Below the pieces are notes generated by a model. It did not search any database, was not told the origin of the DNA, and was given only the letters and a program-made list of their open reading frames with translations. The position numbers and the translations under genes were made by a program. A DNA stretch of 64,000 nt. Source: ZC4RG42 sp036676355 (GTDB lineage Bacteria > Pseudomonadota > Gammaproteobacteria > Burkholderiales > SG8-39). How positions within the stretch are numbered: the stretch's first letter is position 1; each line of letters begins with the position of its first letter. The stretch spans positions 24,529 through 88,528 of the forward strand of contig JAKFDA010000055.1 in NCBI GenBank assembly GCA_036676355.1, given 5' to 3'. Positions 8,615-17,641 of the stretch are shown here, piece by piece.

Positions 8615-9670
8615 ATGAACGTCGCCGACGAAACTCCCATTCGACTCACGCAATTCAGTCACGGAGGCGGCTGCGGCTGCAAGATCTCCCCGGCCGTACT
8701 GTCCGACATTCTTGCCGAGACACCGGTACGCACACTGGCGCCCAATCTGCTGGTAGGCATTGAATCGAGCGACGACGCGGCAGTGTATCGGTTGAACGAT
8801 GAGCAGGCGATTGTCGTGACCACCGATTTCTTCATGCCTATTGTCGATGATCCATACGACTTCGGTCGCATTGCAGCGACCAATGCGATTTCGGATGTGT
8901 ATGCCATGGGCGGCAAACCGATCATGGCGCTCGCCATCGTCGGCATGCCGCTCGATAAACTTCCGGTGCATGCGATACGGCGCATTCTCGCGGGTGGCGA
9001 ATCGGTGTGCGCAGCGGCGGGCATTCCCATCGCCGGCGGTCATTCCATCGACACGGTCGAACCGATCTACGGTCTGGTAGCGCTCGGCATCGTGCATCCG
9101 GATAAAGTGAAGCGCAACGATCGCGCCCGTGCGGGCGATGTGCTGATTCTCGGCAAGGCACTTGGCGTCGGCATTCTTTCCGCCGCATTGAAGAAGGGCG
9201 TGCTATCCGAGCAGGGCTATGCGCAAATGATCGCGACCACGACCCGGCTCAATACGCCGGGCCCGCGTCTCGCGGAACTGCGCGGCGTGCACGCACTGAC
9301 CGATGTGACCGGATTCGGTCTGGCCGGTCACCTGCTGGAAATCTGCCGCGGCTCGAATGTCGCAGCGCAGGTCGAGTTCGATACCTTGCCGCTATTGAGT
9401 GAAGCGTGCGCCTGGGCGGAGCGGGGCGTGGCCACCGGCGCGTCGGCGCGCAACTGGTCCAGCTATGGCACGCAAATCGAACTGGCGCCGCGACTCTCCC
9501 CCTGGCAGCAGGCGCTCATCACCGATCCGCAAACCAGCGGCGGTTTGCTGGTTGCCTGTGCACCGGAAGCGGTGGACGACGTCATGGCCGAATTCCGTAA
9601 CGGCGGCTTTGTCGATGCAGCGCTGATCGGCAGGCTCGTCGCGGGCGAGCCGCGACTCGAAGTGCGCTAA
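8615..9670 (+). CDS. selD: Selenide, water dikinase (selenophosphate synthetase)
   Basis: 351-aa SelD, an AIRS/PurM-like ATP-dependent enzyme making selenophosphate from selenide. The active-site segment is SHGGGCGCKIS with Cys20 and Lys23 equivalent to E. coli Cys17/Lys20; it is a cysteine form, not selenocysteine. ESSDDAAVY, TTDFFMPIVDDP, GGHSIDTVEP and the C-terminal TDPQTSGGLLVA are family hallmarks. Start 8615 (MNVADETPIRLTQ) is chosen over an upstream in-frame ATG at 8537, which would add a non-conserved tail reaching into the selU promoter. No selA, selB or selC is in the window, so the visible consumer of selenophosphate is SelU. Confidence 0.96.
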   Translation: MNVADETPIRLTQFSHGGGCGCKISPAVLSDILAETPVRTLAPNLLVGIESSDDAAVYRLNDEQAIVVTTDFFMPIVDDPYDFGRIAATNAISDVYAMGGKPIMALAIVGMPLDKLPVHAIRRILAGGESVCAAAGIPIAGGHSIDTVEPIYGLVALGIVHPDKVKRNDRARAGDVLILGKALGVGILSAALKKGVLSEQGYAQMIATTTRLNTPGPRLAELRGVHALTDVTGFGLAGHLLEICRGSNVAAQVEFDTLPLLSEACAWAERGVATGASARNWSSYGTQIELAPRLSPWQQALITDPQTSGGLLVACAPEAVDDVMAEFRNGGFVDAALIGRLVAGEPRLEVR

Positions 9671-9698
9671 GCCGTCCGCGGTGAGCCTGAACGACTGG

Positions 9699-9720
9699 CT
9701 TCGAAGCTCAGGACGAACGG
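9699..9720. repeat. Short REP-like palindrome of the CGTTCGTCCTGAG family
   Basis: GCTTCGAAGCTCAGGACGAACGG lies just after selD. It matches, on the other strand, the TTCGTCCTGAG...TCGAAGG motif also seen near 51541-51567 and 60385-60415. It looks like a short, degenerate member of the dispersed intergenic palindromes of this genome. Confidence 0.45.
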
Positions 9721-9850
9721 TGGGCGGGCTCATGGCGTGGTGAACGTCGAGTGTGTGCCGTTCGTGGCAGTGACCCTGTAGCCCAGTAATGTCTTGGCGC
9801 GGCCTTGGACACGGCGCTACGCGCCTGCTCAGGCCGAACGGATTGGAGAA

Positions 9851-9897
9851 GCCGTTCGTGGTGAGCGCGAGCCTGCGAGCAGTCGAACCATGAACGG
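9851..9897 (+). repeat. Dispersed 47-bp REP-like element, copy 1
   Basis: Begins GCCGTTCGTGGTGAGCGCGA and ends TCGAACCATGAACGG. The ends pair (CCGTTCGTGGT with ACCATGAACGG, with mismatches). The same 47 bases occur inverted at 51588-51634 with one difference (G/A in the middle), and a 44-bp variant is at 54563-54606. All three are intergenic. This fits a bacterial REP/BIME-type element. Confidence 0.7.
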
Positions 9898-9963
9898 AAG
9901 CCTGCCTTGTCAGCGGGGGCTTCAACTAGCTTGTATCGTGTTTGCCGGTACTTCGAAGCGTAG

Positions 9964-10587
9964 TCAACTGGTGTTTTTCGCGCGCTTCAGCAATGGTTCC
10001 AGCTTCCGCCACACGGTATCGAGAATGATCGGCTGCGCTTCCGCGGTCGGATGCATCTGATCCGCCTGGAAATAGCTGCGCTCGGTAGCCATGCCGTCGA
10101 GCAGGAATGGAACGTAGGCCGTCTTGTAGCGTTTGGCCAGATCGCCAAAGGCGGCGTGAAATTCGTCGGCGTAACGCGGTCCGTAATTCGGCGGCAGGTG
10201 CATGCCGGCAACAAGCACTTTGGCGTCCTCACGCTTGGCCGCCTGGATGATTTTGCCCAGATTGGTCTTCATCTGCACAACCGGCAGACCGCGCAGACCG
10301 TCGTTTGCGCCCAGGGCGAGCACGACAATGCGTGGCTGTGTCCTGCGCAACGTGTCGTCGATACGGGTCGCACCGCCGCTGGTGGTCTCGCCGCTGATGC
10401 TCGCATTCACGACGGTATAATCGAACTTCTTCGCCTTCAGCCGCTCCTGCAACAGGGCGACCCAACCCTTTTGCTGGCTGATGCCGTAAGCCGCCGACAG
10501 ACTGTCGCCATAGACGAGAATAGTGTCTTGGGCGGCGGCAAGGCCGCTCCAACTCAGCAGTATTACGAATAGCAGACGTTTAAGCAT
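9964..10587 (-). CDS. tesA: Arylesterase / lysophospholipase L1-like SGNH hydrolase
   Basis: 207-aa TesA-like enzyme. A signal peptide (MLKRLLFVILLSWSGLAAAQ) is followed by VYGDSLSAAYG, whose Ser29 is the nucleophile, GANDGLRG (block III Asn) and DQMHPTAEAQ (block V Asp and His). It should be a periplasmic thioesterase/protease I/lysophospholipase. It diverges from the ybbA-like ABC gene exactly as in E. coli. The start ATG (10585-10587 on the minus strand) shares two bases with the ATG of the divergent gene at 10586. Confidence 0.93.
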   Translation of the reverse strand: MLKRLLFVILLSWSGLAAAQDTILVYGDSLSAAYGISQQKGWVALLQERLKAKKFDYTVVNASISGETTSGGATRIDDTLRRTQPRIVVLALGANDGLRGLPVVQMKTNLGKIIQAAKREDAKVLVAGMHLPPNYGPRYADEFHAAFGDLAKRYKTAYVPFLLDGMATERSYFQADQMHPTAEAQPIILDTVWRKLEPLLKRAKNTS

Positions 10588-11287
10588 GCAGCGTGATCCC
10601 ATTGTTCAGATGGTGAAGGCCAACGGTTTGGCGAAAATCGTGCCGGGCGTGAACGGCAACGATTCGCTCAGCATTTTGCAGGATATCGAACTGGAAATCC
10701 TGCCCGGCGAAGCGGTTGCCGTGGTCGGCGCGTCGGGCTCGGGCAAGTCGACCTTGCTCGGTCTCCTCGCCGGCTTGGATACGCCGAGCCGCGGTTCGGT
10801 TCAACTGGACGGCATCGAGTTGTACGACCTCGACGAAGACGGACGCGCGGCCTTGCGCGCGCGGCTGCTCGGGTTTGTCTTCCAGTCCTTTCAATTGCTG
10901 TCGCCGCTGACCGCGCTGGAAAACGTCATGCTGCCGCTCGAGCTTGCAAACGACGAGCATGCCGAAGCTAAGGCGCGTGCAATGCTGGAACGTGTCGGCC
11001 TGGGCGAACGCCTGAAGCATTATCCGAAGTACTTATCCGGCGGCGAACAGCAGCGCGTCGCGCTGGCGCGCGCCTTTGTGGTGCATCCGAAGCTGTTGCT
11101 TGCCGACGAGCCGACCGGCAACCTCGACGCCGCCACCGGCGCTTCGATCATCGATCTGCTGTTCGAACTGAATGCCGAAGCCGGCACGACGCTGGTGCTG
11201 GTGACGCATGATGAGACGCTGGCTCGTCGCTGCGGACGGCAGATCCGTCTTGCCGGCGGTCGGATCGTGAACGGATCGACGCCGTGA
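10586..11287 (+). CDS. ybbA: ABC transporter ATP-binding protein, YbbA (LolD-like)
   Basis: 233-aa ATPase: Walker A GASGSGKST, Q-loop FVFQSFQLLSPL, signature LSGGEQQRVALARA, Walker B LLLADEPTGNLD and H-loop VTHDE. It belongs to the LolD/MacB class that works with FtsX-like permeases. Start is either ATG 10586, overlapping the divergent tesA start, or ATG 10610; the longer form is listed, but the shorter one leaves a more usual gap. The stop overlaps the permease GTG start by 4 bp (GTGA). Function of YbbA-YbbP is not settled; pairing with TesA suggests removal or turnover of envelope lipids or toxins (inference). Confidence 0.9.
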   Translation: MQRDPIVQMVKANGLAKIVPGVNGNDSLSILQDIELEILPGEAVAVVGASGSGKSTLLGLLAGLDTPSRGSVQLDGIELYDLDEDGRAALRARLLGFVFQSFQLLSPLTALENVMLPLELANDEHAEAKARAMLERVGLGERLKHYPKYLSGGEQQRVALARAFVVHPKLLLADEPTGNLDAATGASIIDLLFELNAEAGTTLVLVTHDETLARRCGRQIRLAGGRIVNGSTP

Positions 11288-13773
11288 GTCGGCTTGCGTT
11301 GCGCATGCTGTTGCGCGACTGGCGCGCGGGCGAACTGCGCGTGCTCGGACTGGCACTGGTTGTCGCCGTGATGAGCGTGACGAGCGTCGGTTTTTTTGCC
11401 GACCGCGTCCGTCAGGCGCTGGCGGGTGAGGCGCATCAACTGCTCGGCGCCGACTTGCTGATCAGGGGCGACCATGCGTTCGACGATGCCTATCATGACG
11501 AGGCACTGGCGCGTGGGTTGCGCACAGCCACGGCGGCGACGTTCATCAGCATGGCGCGCGGCGCCGAGAATGCGCAACTGGTCGGCGTCAAAGCAGTCAG
11601 CGCCGCCTATCCGCTGCGCGGCAAATTGCGCGTGGCGCAAGCGCCGAACGCGCCGGATGCGGAAGTCGCCACGGTGCCGTCGCCCGGAACGATATGGGTC
11701 GATGAACGTGTATTGCCGGCGTTGAACAAGCGGGTCGGCGACGAAATCGAGCTGGGCGACGCGCGACTGAGCATCGACGGCATTCTCACGGTCGAGCCGG
11801 ATCGCGGCGTGAGCTTTTTCAACCTCGCGCCGCGCGTGATGATGAACCAGACCGATGTTGCGGCGACCGGACTGATCCAGGTCGGCAGTCGCGTCAATTA
11901 CGCGTTCTATGTCGCGGGCGAACGGCAAGCGGTGCGGCAATACGAGGCCTGGGCAAAGCCGCGCCTCAGTCGCGGCGAGGAGATGCAAAGCCTCGACAAT
12001 GCGCGGCCGGAGATCCGTCAATCGCTCGACCGCGCGCAACAGTTCCTCGGGCTCACCGCATTGCTTGCAGTCGTGCTCGCCGCCGTGGCGATCGGCCTTT
12101 CGACCCAGCGCTACACCAATCGTCATCTCGACGGGTACGCGGTGATGCGCTGTCTGGGCGCGACGCAGCGCAGACTGACCAGCCTGTTCGCCTGGGAATT
12201 CCTTGTCCTCGGCGTGCTCGCCTGCGCGACCGGCTGCGTGCTGGGCTATTTCGCCCAAGGCGTGCTGGCGGCTTCGCTGAGCGGTTTGATCGGCGGCGGC
12301 GAGGCCTTGCCGTCGCCCACGCTGGTGCCTGCGTTGCAGGGCTTCGCCACGGGGCTGGTGTTGCTGCTCGGCTTCGCGCTACCGCCGCTGCTGCAACTCA
12401 AGAACGTTTCCGCTTTGCGCGTGATTCGCCGCGATGTCGGTGCGCCGCGGCAAAGCGCGTTGCTGGCCTACGGCCTGGGTTTGATCGCATTGTCGGCGTT
12501 GCTGATCTGGCAGGCCGGCGATATCAAGCTGGGCAGTTACGTGGTGGGCGGCTTCATCGCGGCATTCGGCTTGTTCGCCGCGGCCGGTTATTTCGGTTTG
12601 CGCGCATCGGCGGTCTTCGGCCGGCACGGCTCGCTGGCGTGGCGTTACGGTCTTGCCTCGTTGCGTCGCCGCAGTCGCTCGAACACCATTCAGATACTCT
12701 CGCTCTCGCTTGGCCTCACCGCCATCCTGCTGCTGAGCTTCACGCGCAACGATCTCATCGACGCGTGGCGCAGTCGCACGCCGGTCGATGCGCCGAACCG
12801 TTTCGTGCTCAACATCCAGCCCGAGCAACGCCAGCCGGTACTCGATTTTTTCGCGCAGCACGGATTGCAGGCGCCGCACGTGTATCCGATGGTGCGCGGG
12901 CGGCTCATTGCGATCAACGATGAAGCAGTCAACGCCGACGCTTACGAGGATCAACGCAGTCGCCGGCTGGTCGAACGCGAGTTCAACCTTTCTTACATGG
13001 ATGCGATTCCGGGCCACAATCAAGTGAGCGCCGGTCGCTGGTTCGACGTCGCCGCACTCCAGTCGGGTGCATTGTCGGTCGAGCAGGGCATTGCCGAGCG
13101 GCTGGGGATCGAGGTCGGTGATCGATTGACGTGGTCGGTCGGCGGCGAGCAGTTCAGCGCGCCGGTGACCAACCTGCGCAAACTGAACTGGGATTCGATG
13201 CAGGTGAATTTCTTCGTCATCACCACACCGGCGCTGCTGAAGGAATTCCCGACCAGTTACATCACCAGCTTTCATCTGCCCGGTGCGCAGGGCGCGCTGA
13301 TGAATGAACTGACGCAGACCTTTCCGAACCTCACCGTGGTCGATATGAGCGCGATTCTGAATCAGGCGTTGAGCATCATGGAACAGGTCGTACAGGCGGT
13401 GCAGTTCGTCTTTCTGTTCGCGCTGATTGCCGGCGTACTGGTGCTGTATTCGGCATTGCTCGCGACACAGGACGAGCGCGTGCAGGAGGCGGCGGTCATG
13501 CGTGCGCTCGGCGCGTCGCGTGCGCAAGTGGGGCTCGCGCAACGCGCGGAGTTTCTCGCACTCGGGCTGCTTGCGGGCCTGCTCGCATCGACGGGCGCCA
13601 GTGTGATTGGTTATGTACTGGCGTGGAAAGTGTTCGAATTCCCGTACGATCTGAATGCCTGGGTGTGGCTGGCCGGTCCCGCGCTGGGTTTGTTGTGCGT
13701 CGGCTTCAATACCTGGGCTGGTACGCGCGCCGCGTTGTCGCAGCCGCCGATCGTGGCGCTGCGGGAAGCATGA
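11284..13773 (+). CDS. ybbP: FtsX-like ABC transporter permease, YbbP
   Basis: 829-aa permease close to the family's ~800 aa. It has an N-terminal TM helix (VLGLALVVAVMSVTSVGFFADR), a large periplasmic domain, an FtsX core around residues 255-400 (LGLTALLAVVLAAVAIGLS), a second half starting SLRRRSRSNTIQILSLSLGL and a last FtsX core near 700-829 (QFVFLFALIAGVLVLYSALL, then AVMRALGASRAQV). Ten or so helices in total. The GTG start overlaps the ATPase stop by 4 bp. Together with YbbA it is a type VII-like ABC system that couples ATP hydrolysis to periplasmic work rather than simple import. Confidence 0.92.
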   Translation: MSRLALRMLLRDWRAGELRVLGLALVVAVMSVTSVGFFADRVRQALAGEAHQLLGADLLIRGDHAFDDAYHDEALARGLRTATAATFISMARGAENAQLVGVKAVSAAYPLRGKLRVAQAPNAPDAEVATVPSPGTIWVDERVLPALNKRVGDEIELGDARLSIDGILTVEPDRGVSFFNLAPRVMMNQTDVAATGLIQVGSRVNYAFYVAGERQAVRQYEAWAKPRLSRGEEMQSLDNARPEIRQSLDRAQQFLGLTALLAVVLAAVAIGLSTQRYTNRHLDGYAVMRCLGATQRRLTSLFAWEFLVLGVLACATGCVLGYFAQGVLAASLSGLIGGGEALPSPTLVPALQGFATGLVLLLGFALPPLLQLKNVSALRVIRRDVGAPRQSALLAYGLGLIALSALLIWQAGDIKLGSYVVGGFIAAFGLFAAAGYFGLRASAVFGRHGSLAWRYGLASLRRRSRSNTIQILSLSLGLTAILLLSFTRNDLIDAWRSRTPVDAPNRFVLNIQPEQRQPVLDFFAQHGLQAPHVYPMVRGRLIAINDEAVNADAYEDQRSRRLVEREFNLSYMDAIPGHNQVSAGRWFDVAALQSGALSVEQGIAERLGIEVGDRLTWSVGGEQFSAPVTNLRKLNWDSMQVNFFVITTPALLKEFPTSYITSFHLPGAQGALMNELTQTFPNLTVVDMSAILNQALSIMEQVVQAVQFVFLFALIAGVLVLYSALLATQDERVQEAAVMRALGASRAQVGLAQRAEFLALGLLAGLLASTGASVIGYVLAWKVFEFPYDLNAWVWLAGPALGLLCVGFNTWAGTRAALSQPPIVALREA

Positions 13774-13780
13774 TAAAAGC

Positions 13781-13868
13781 AGCTGAGAGCTGAGAGCTGA
13801 GAGCTGAGAGCTGAGAGCTGAGAGCTGAGAGCTGAGAGCCAAGAGCCAAAAGCCAAGAGCGGAGAGCC
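13781..13868. repeat. Heptanucleotide tandem array (AGCTGAG)8 plus four degenerate units
   Basis: Eight perfect copies of AGCTGAG occupy 13781-13836. They are followed by AGCCAAG, AGCCAAA, AGCCAAG, AGCGGAG and a partial AGCC to 13868. The array starts 8 bp after the ybbP stop and is intergenic. Shorter relatives are at 39375-39390 and, inverted, near 39517-39535. The period is not a multiple of three, but no gene reads through it, so phase variation of a protein is not indicated. Confidence 0.9.
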
Positions 13869-13949
13869 AATGGGAATGGTGCGTCGGAATTCTGGTGTCT
13901 TTGTGCCTTGGTGGTTCAAGGTTTTGTTGAAACATTCATTTAATAAGCT

Positions 13950-14372
13950 ATGAACGATAGAACGCAGGCGGAGACGGCCGAAGCGGAGCGAACCGTCACC
14001 GCGTATGAAGCGCTGGGCGGCGAGCCGAAGCTGCGCCGCATTGTCGAGCGCTTTTATGCATTGATGGATACGGTGCCGGAGTATTACGGCATCCGTAAAA
14101 TGCATCCGGCCGATCTGCAATCGTCAACCGACAAGCTGTACATGTTTTTGTCCGGCTGGTTGGGCGGTCCGGCGCTTTATATCAACGCATACGGCCATCC
14201 GCGCTTGCGCGCCCGTCATCTGCCCTTTGCCATCGGCATCGCGGAGCGCGATCAGTGGATGGCGTGCATGGTGCAGGCGCTCGAGGAGGAAGAGGTGGAG
14301 GAACGACTCAGAGAGGTTTTGCGCGCCGCGCTGTTCCAGACGGCGGACTGGATGCGTAATCGTGAGGGGTAG
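13950..14372 (+). CDS. Group II truncated haemoglobin
   Basis: 140-aa 2-on-2 globin. The group II/trHbO pattern is clear: YEALGGEPKLRRIVERFYALMD, then FLSGWLGGP and the proximal-His segment RARHLPFAIG, followed by RDQWMACM. These haem proteins bind O2 or NO and protect respiration or act in redox chemistry. It begins 82 bp after the heptad array and ends 41 bp before the TAXI gene. Start ATG 13950 is the only suitable one. Confidence 0.92.
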   Translation: MNDRTQAETAEAERTVTAYEALGGEPKLRRIVERFYALMDTVPEYYGIRKMHPADLQSSTDKLYMFLSGWLGGPALYINAYGHPRLRARHLPFAIGIAERDQWMACMVQALEEEEVEERLREVLRAALFQTADWMRNREG

Positions 14373-14413
14373 GGCGCATCTCATCGCGCGTACGGCAACC
14401 GCGCACATCGATC

Positions 14414-15787
14414 ATGGCGGCTGACACGCCGATGGCCCGCCGGCGCAGGATGCGCGAGCGCTTCAGGAATCTGTCTTTGCGCGATGCGCTGGCGCTCGGG
14501 TTGCCGGCGTTGCTGCTGATCGTCGGCGCGTTCTGGCTGACCGCGCAATTCATTCGCCCGGCGCCGCCCGATCATGTCGTACTTTCCAGCGGCGCGGAAG
14601 GCGGCGCCTACGAAATGTACGCTGCGCGATACAAACCCATTCTCGAACGTAACGGCGTCGAACTGCGCGAACGGCCGTCCGCCGGCGCGCTGGAAAATCT
14701 GCAACGTCTGAACGACCCGGACAGCGGCGTCGATGCGGCGTTCGTGCAGGGCGGGCTTGCCAAGGGCGGAGGCAGCGAGGAACTGGTTTCGCTAGGGAGT
14801 TTTTATCTCGAGCCGCTGTGGGTGTTCTATCGCGGGCAGCAGGCCCTCGATCGACTGACGCAACTGAAAGGCAAGCGCATCGCCGTCGGCCCGGAAGGCA
14901 GCGGCACGCGCAGCCTCGCGCTCGAACTGCTGCAAGCCAACGGCGTGCAGTCGGACAACGCCAGACTGCTCCCGCTCGGCGGTTTGAGCGCTATCACCGC
15001 CTTGCAGCAAGGCAAGGCGGATGTGGTGTTCGCCGTCGGCCCGGTACATTCGGCCGCGGTATGGATTGCGTTGTATACGCCGGAAGTGCGGATTATGAGT
15101 CTGGTGCAGGCCGACGCCTATACGCGCCGCTTTCCCTATCTTTCGAAGGTAGAGCTGCCGCGCGGCGCGGTCGATCTCGAACGCGATATCCCCAAGCATG
15201 ACGTGCAACTGGTGGCGACAATGGCGACGCTGGTGGCGCGCGAATCGACGCATCCCGCCGTGATCGACCTGCTGATGCAGGCGGCGAGCGAAGTGCACGG
15301 GCCGCCCGGTCTGTTTCAGCGGCCGGGCGAATTTCCCAATGCGCAGCAGATCGATTTTCCACTGTCGAAGGAAGCGGGCCGCTTTTACAAATCGGGCACC
15401 AGTTTCCTGCAGCGCTATCTGCCTTTCTGGGCGGCCACGCTGATCGATCGCATGATCGTGCTGCTCATCCCGATCATCGCGGTGATGCTGCCGTTGATGC
15501 GTGTGCTGCCTTTGCTGTACGCCTGGCGGGTGCGTGCGCGTGTGTACAAGTGGTATGGCGAACTGAAGTTTCTCGAAGAGGAAATCGAGCAGAGTCCCGA
15601 TGACGCATCGCGCGCCGAGTGGCTCGAACGTCTGGAGCGCTTGGAAGACCGGGTGAATCACATTTCCACGCCGCTCGCGTACGCGAACCAGCTCTATATC
15701 CTGCGTGAACACATCGGCATGGTGCGCGATCGCGTGACGCGCGGATCGAAGCACGCCGCGGCGGGCGACGCAATTCATACGACTTAG
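14414..15787 (+). CDS. TAXI family TRAP-type solute-binding protein with C-terminal membrane helix
   Basis: 457-aa protein. An N-terminal anchor helix (LALGLPALLLIVGAFWL) precedes a periplasmic type-2 binding-protein domain (VVLSSGAEGGAYEMYAARYK; GKRIAVGPEGSGTRSLALELL), the TAXI/NMT1 form. Near residues 345-375 a second helix (MIVLLIPIIAVMLPLMRVLPLL) leads into a coiled-coil-like cytoplasmic tail. Typical TAXI binding proteins are soluble and paired with a DctM-type permease; here both ends are membrane-tethered and no permease is adjacent. The solute is unknown; a sensing rather than transport role is possible. ATG 14432 is an alternative start. Confidence 0.85.
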   Translation: MAADTPMARRRRMRERFRNLSLRDALALGLPALLLIVGAFWLTAQFIRPAPPDHVVLSSGAEGGAYEMYAARYKPILERNGVELRERPSAGALENLQRLNDPDSGVDAAFVQGGLAKGGGSEELVSLGSFYLEPLWVFYRGQQALDRLTQLKGKRIAVGPEGSGTRSLALELLQANGVQSDNARLLPLGGLSAITALQQGKADVVFAVGPVHSAAVWIALYTPEVRIMSLVQADAYTRRFPYLSKVELPRGAVDLERDIPKHDVQLVATMATLVARESTHPAVIDLLMQAASEVHGPPGLFQRPGEFPNAQQIDFPLSKEAGRFYKSGTSFLQRYLPFWAATLIDRMIVLLIPIIAVMLPLMRVLPLLYAWRVRARVYKWYGELKFLEEEIEQSPDDASRAEWLERLERLEDRVNHISTPLAYANQLYILREHIGMVRDRVTRGSKHAAAGDAIHTT

Positions 15788-15987
15788 GGAGTGTCTGAAT
15801 GAGTGCCGAGGATGGTCGCGAGCGCGCGAAGCTGTACGAGCGAGGGCAAAGTAGAACAACGCGTTAGCGGTCCCGAGCTTGCGGCAACCTCAAAAAACCT
15901 TAATCAGCGCTTCTTAACGCCGGCGGCTCATCGCTTGAGCCTCGCCATTGGCTATACTGGCCCGACTCTGGAAGCGAGCGGTCGTTT

Positions 15988-17436
15988 ATGGAACTTTCCC
16001 TCATCATTACGGTGTTGTGCGCCGTCGGCGCCTTTGTCTTTGCGTTGCTGTGGCGGTCGACGAAAGCGGGCGCCGATCTGTACGCGCGACAGGTCAGGGA
16101 AGGGGCGGACGAACGACAACGCCTCGCGGAGGACAAGGCCGCCGCGCTTGCGACGGCACAGCAGATCCCGGAGTTGAAGGCCACACTGGCACAGCGCGAG
16201 CGCGAACTGGAAGAAACGCGCGCCGCATCGAGCGAGGTGCGCGCGCAACTGGAAGGATTGCGCACCGAACTGCGCAAGGAACGCGAGGCCTCGCAGGAAA
16301 AATTGGCGACGCTGGAACAGGCGCGCGAGCAGTTGTCCCAGGCATTCAGCGCGCTGTCGGCGCAGGCGCTGAAAAGCAATAACCAGAGCTTCCTTGAACT
16401 GGCGCAGCAGACCCTGGCGAAATTTCAGGAAGTGGCAAGGGGCGACCTCGACAAGCGCCAGCAGGCCATCGAGCAGGTGGTGAAGCCGGTGCGCGAGTCG
16501 CTCGACAAGTTCGATGCGCGCGTGCAGGAACTGGAGAAATCGCGCGTCGGCGCATATGAATCCCTCAGTCAGCAGGTGCGTTCGCTGGCCGAGACGCAGA
16601 CGCAGTTGCGTTCCGAGACGGCGAACCTGGTCAAGGCCTTGCGTCAGCCCGCCGTGCGCGGTCGCTGGGGCGAAATGCAGTTACGTCGCGTGGTCGAAAT
16701 GGCGGGCATGCTCAAGCATTGCGATTTCGTCGAGCAGCAGAGTGTCACCACCGACGAAGGCAACCTGCTGCGGCCCGATCTGATCGTGCGCATGCCCGGC
16801 GGCGGTCAGATCGTTGTGGACGCGAAGGCGCCGCTGGCCGCGTTCCTCGAAGCCTACGAAGCGTCGGATGAAGACACGCGCCGCTTGCGCCTGATCGATC
16901 ACGCCAAACAGTTGCGCACCCACCTGACGGCGCTGAGCCGGCGCTCCTACTGGCAGCAGTTCGAAGGCACGCCCGACATGGTCGTGCTGTTCGTCCCGGG
17001 AGAAATTTTCTACAGCGCCGCGTTCGAGCATGACGCCAGCCTGCTCGAATACAGTTTCGAGAGCCGCGTGTTGATCGCCAGCCCGACAACCCTGATCGCC
17101 TTGCTGCGCACCATCGCCTACGGCTGGCGGCAGGAGGCGCTCGCGGTGAACGCCCGCATGGTGAGTGATCTGGGCGCCGAACTGCACAAGCGCATTGCCA
17201 GCATGGCGACTCACCTGGTTACGTTGGGCAATTCGCTGCAGGGCGCCGTCAAGGCATATAACGGCGCGGTCGGCTCTATCGAAACCCGTGTGCTGGTCAC
17301 GGCGCGCAAATTTCGCGATCTGGAGGCCGTCGCAGGGGACGAGGAAATCAAGGAACTCTCGCCGGTCGATGTCGCGGTGCGGGAGACGAGCGCCGAAGAA
17401 ATGCGCCCTGTTGCCGATTTACATGTGCTCAAATAG
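15988..17436 (+). CDS. rmuC: DNA recombination protein RmuC homologue
   Basis: 482-aa protein with an N-terminal membrane helix (LIITVLCAVGAFVFALLW), a long coiled coil (residues ~30-200) and the RmuC nuclease-like core: RGRWGEMQLRRVVEMAGM, then GGQIVVDAKAPLAAFLEA and VLFVPGEIFYSAA. RmuC limits inversions between short inverted repeats in E. coli and has a PD-(D/E)xK-like fold; the VDAK motif is visible. It stands alone, 200 bp after the TAXI gene. The ATG at 15988 begins the membrane helix. Confidence 0.92.
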   Translation: MELSLIITVLCAVGAFVFALLWRSTKAGADLYARQVREGADERQRLAEDKAAALATAQQIPELKATLAQRERELEETRAASSEVRAQLEGLRTELRKEREASQEKLATLEQAREQLSQAFSALSAQALKSNNQSFLELAQQTLAKFQEVARGDLDKRQQAIEQVVKPVRESLDKFDARVQELEKSRVGAYESLSQQVRSLAETQTQLRSETANLVKALRQPAVRGRWGEMQLRRVVEMAGMLKHCDFVEQQSVTTDEGNLLRPDLIVRMPGGGQIVVDAKAPLAAFLEAYEASDEDTRRLRLIDHAKQLRTHLTALSRRSYWQQFEGTPDMVVLFVPGEIFYSAAFEHDASLLEYSFESRVLIASPTTLIALLRTIAYGWRQEALAVNARMVSDLGAELHKRIASMATHLVTLGNSLQGAVKAYNGAVGSIETRVLVTARKFRDLEAVAGDEEIKELSPVDVAVRETSAEEMRPVADLHVLK

Positions 17437-17641
17437 CGATCGTCGCCCTCAGCAGGTCGGGGGCTACTTGTCTGGATGAAGTTTTGCGGGGCGCGCCCGG
17501 GACCGGCTCACCCGTTGTATAGCGTGGTTTCTGCGCGGCGAGAGCGGCATTCGATCAGTACGGAGCATTTCTCTGACCACCGATCCTCTTCATCTGCTGC
17601 GCCTTCGACGTCTCGAATGGATCCCGCTCATCGTCCTGCTG

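Noticed and set aside
13781..13868. CRISPR array
   Set aside because: The units are contiguous heptamers without spacers and no cas genes are present.
12379..13935. A minus-strand frame containing LSSQLSALSSQL-type repeats
   Set aside because: The repeated peptide is just the translated heptanucleotide array, and the remainder is antisense to ybbP.
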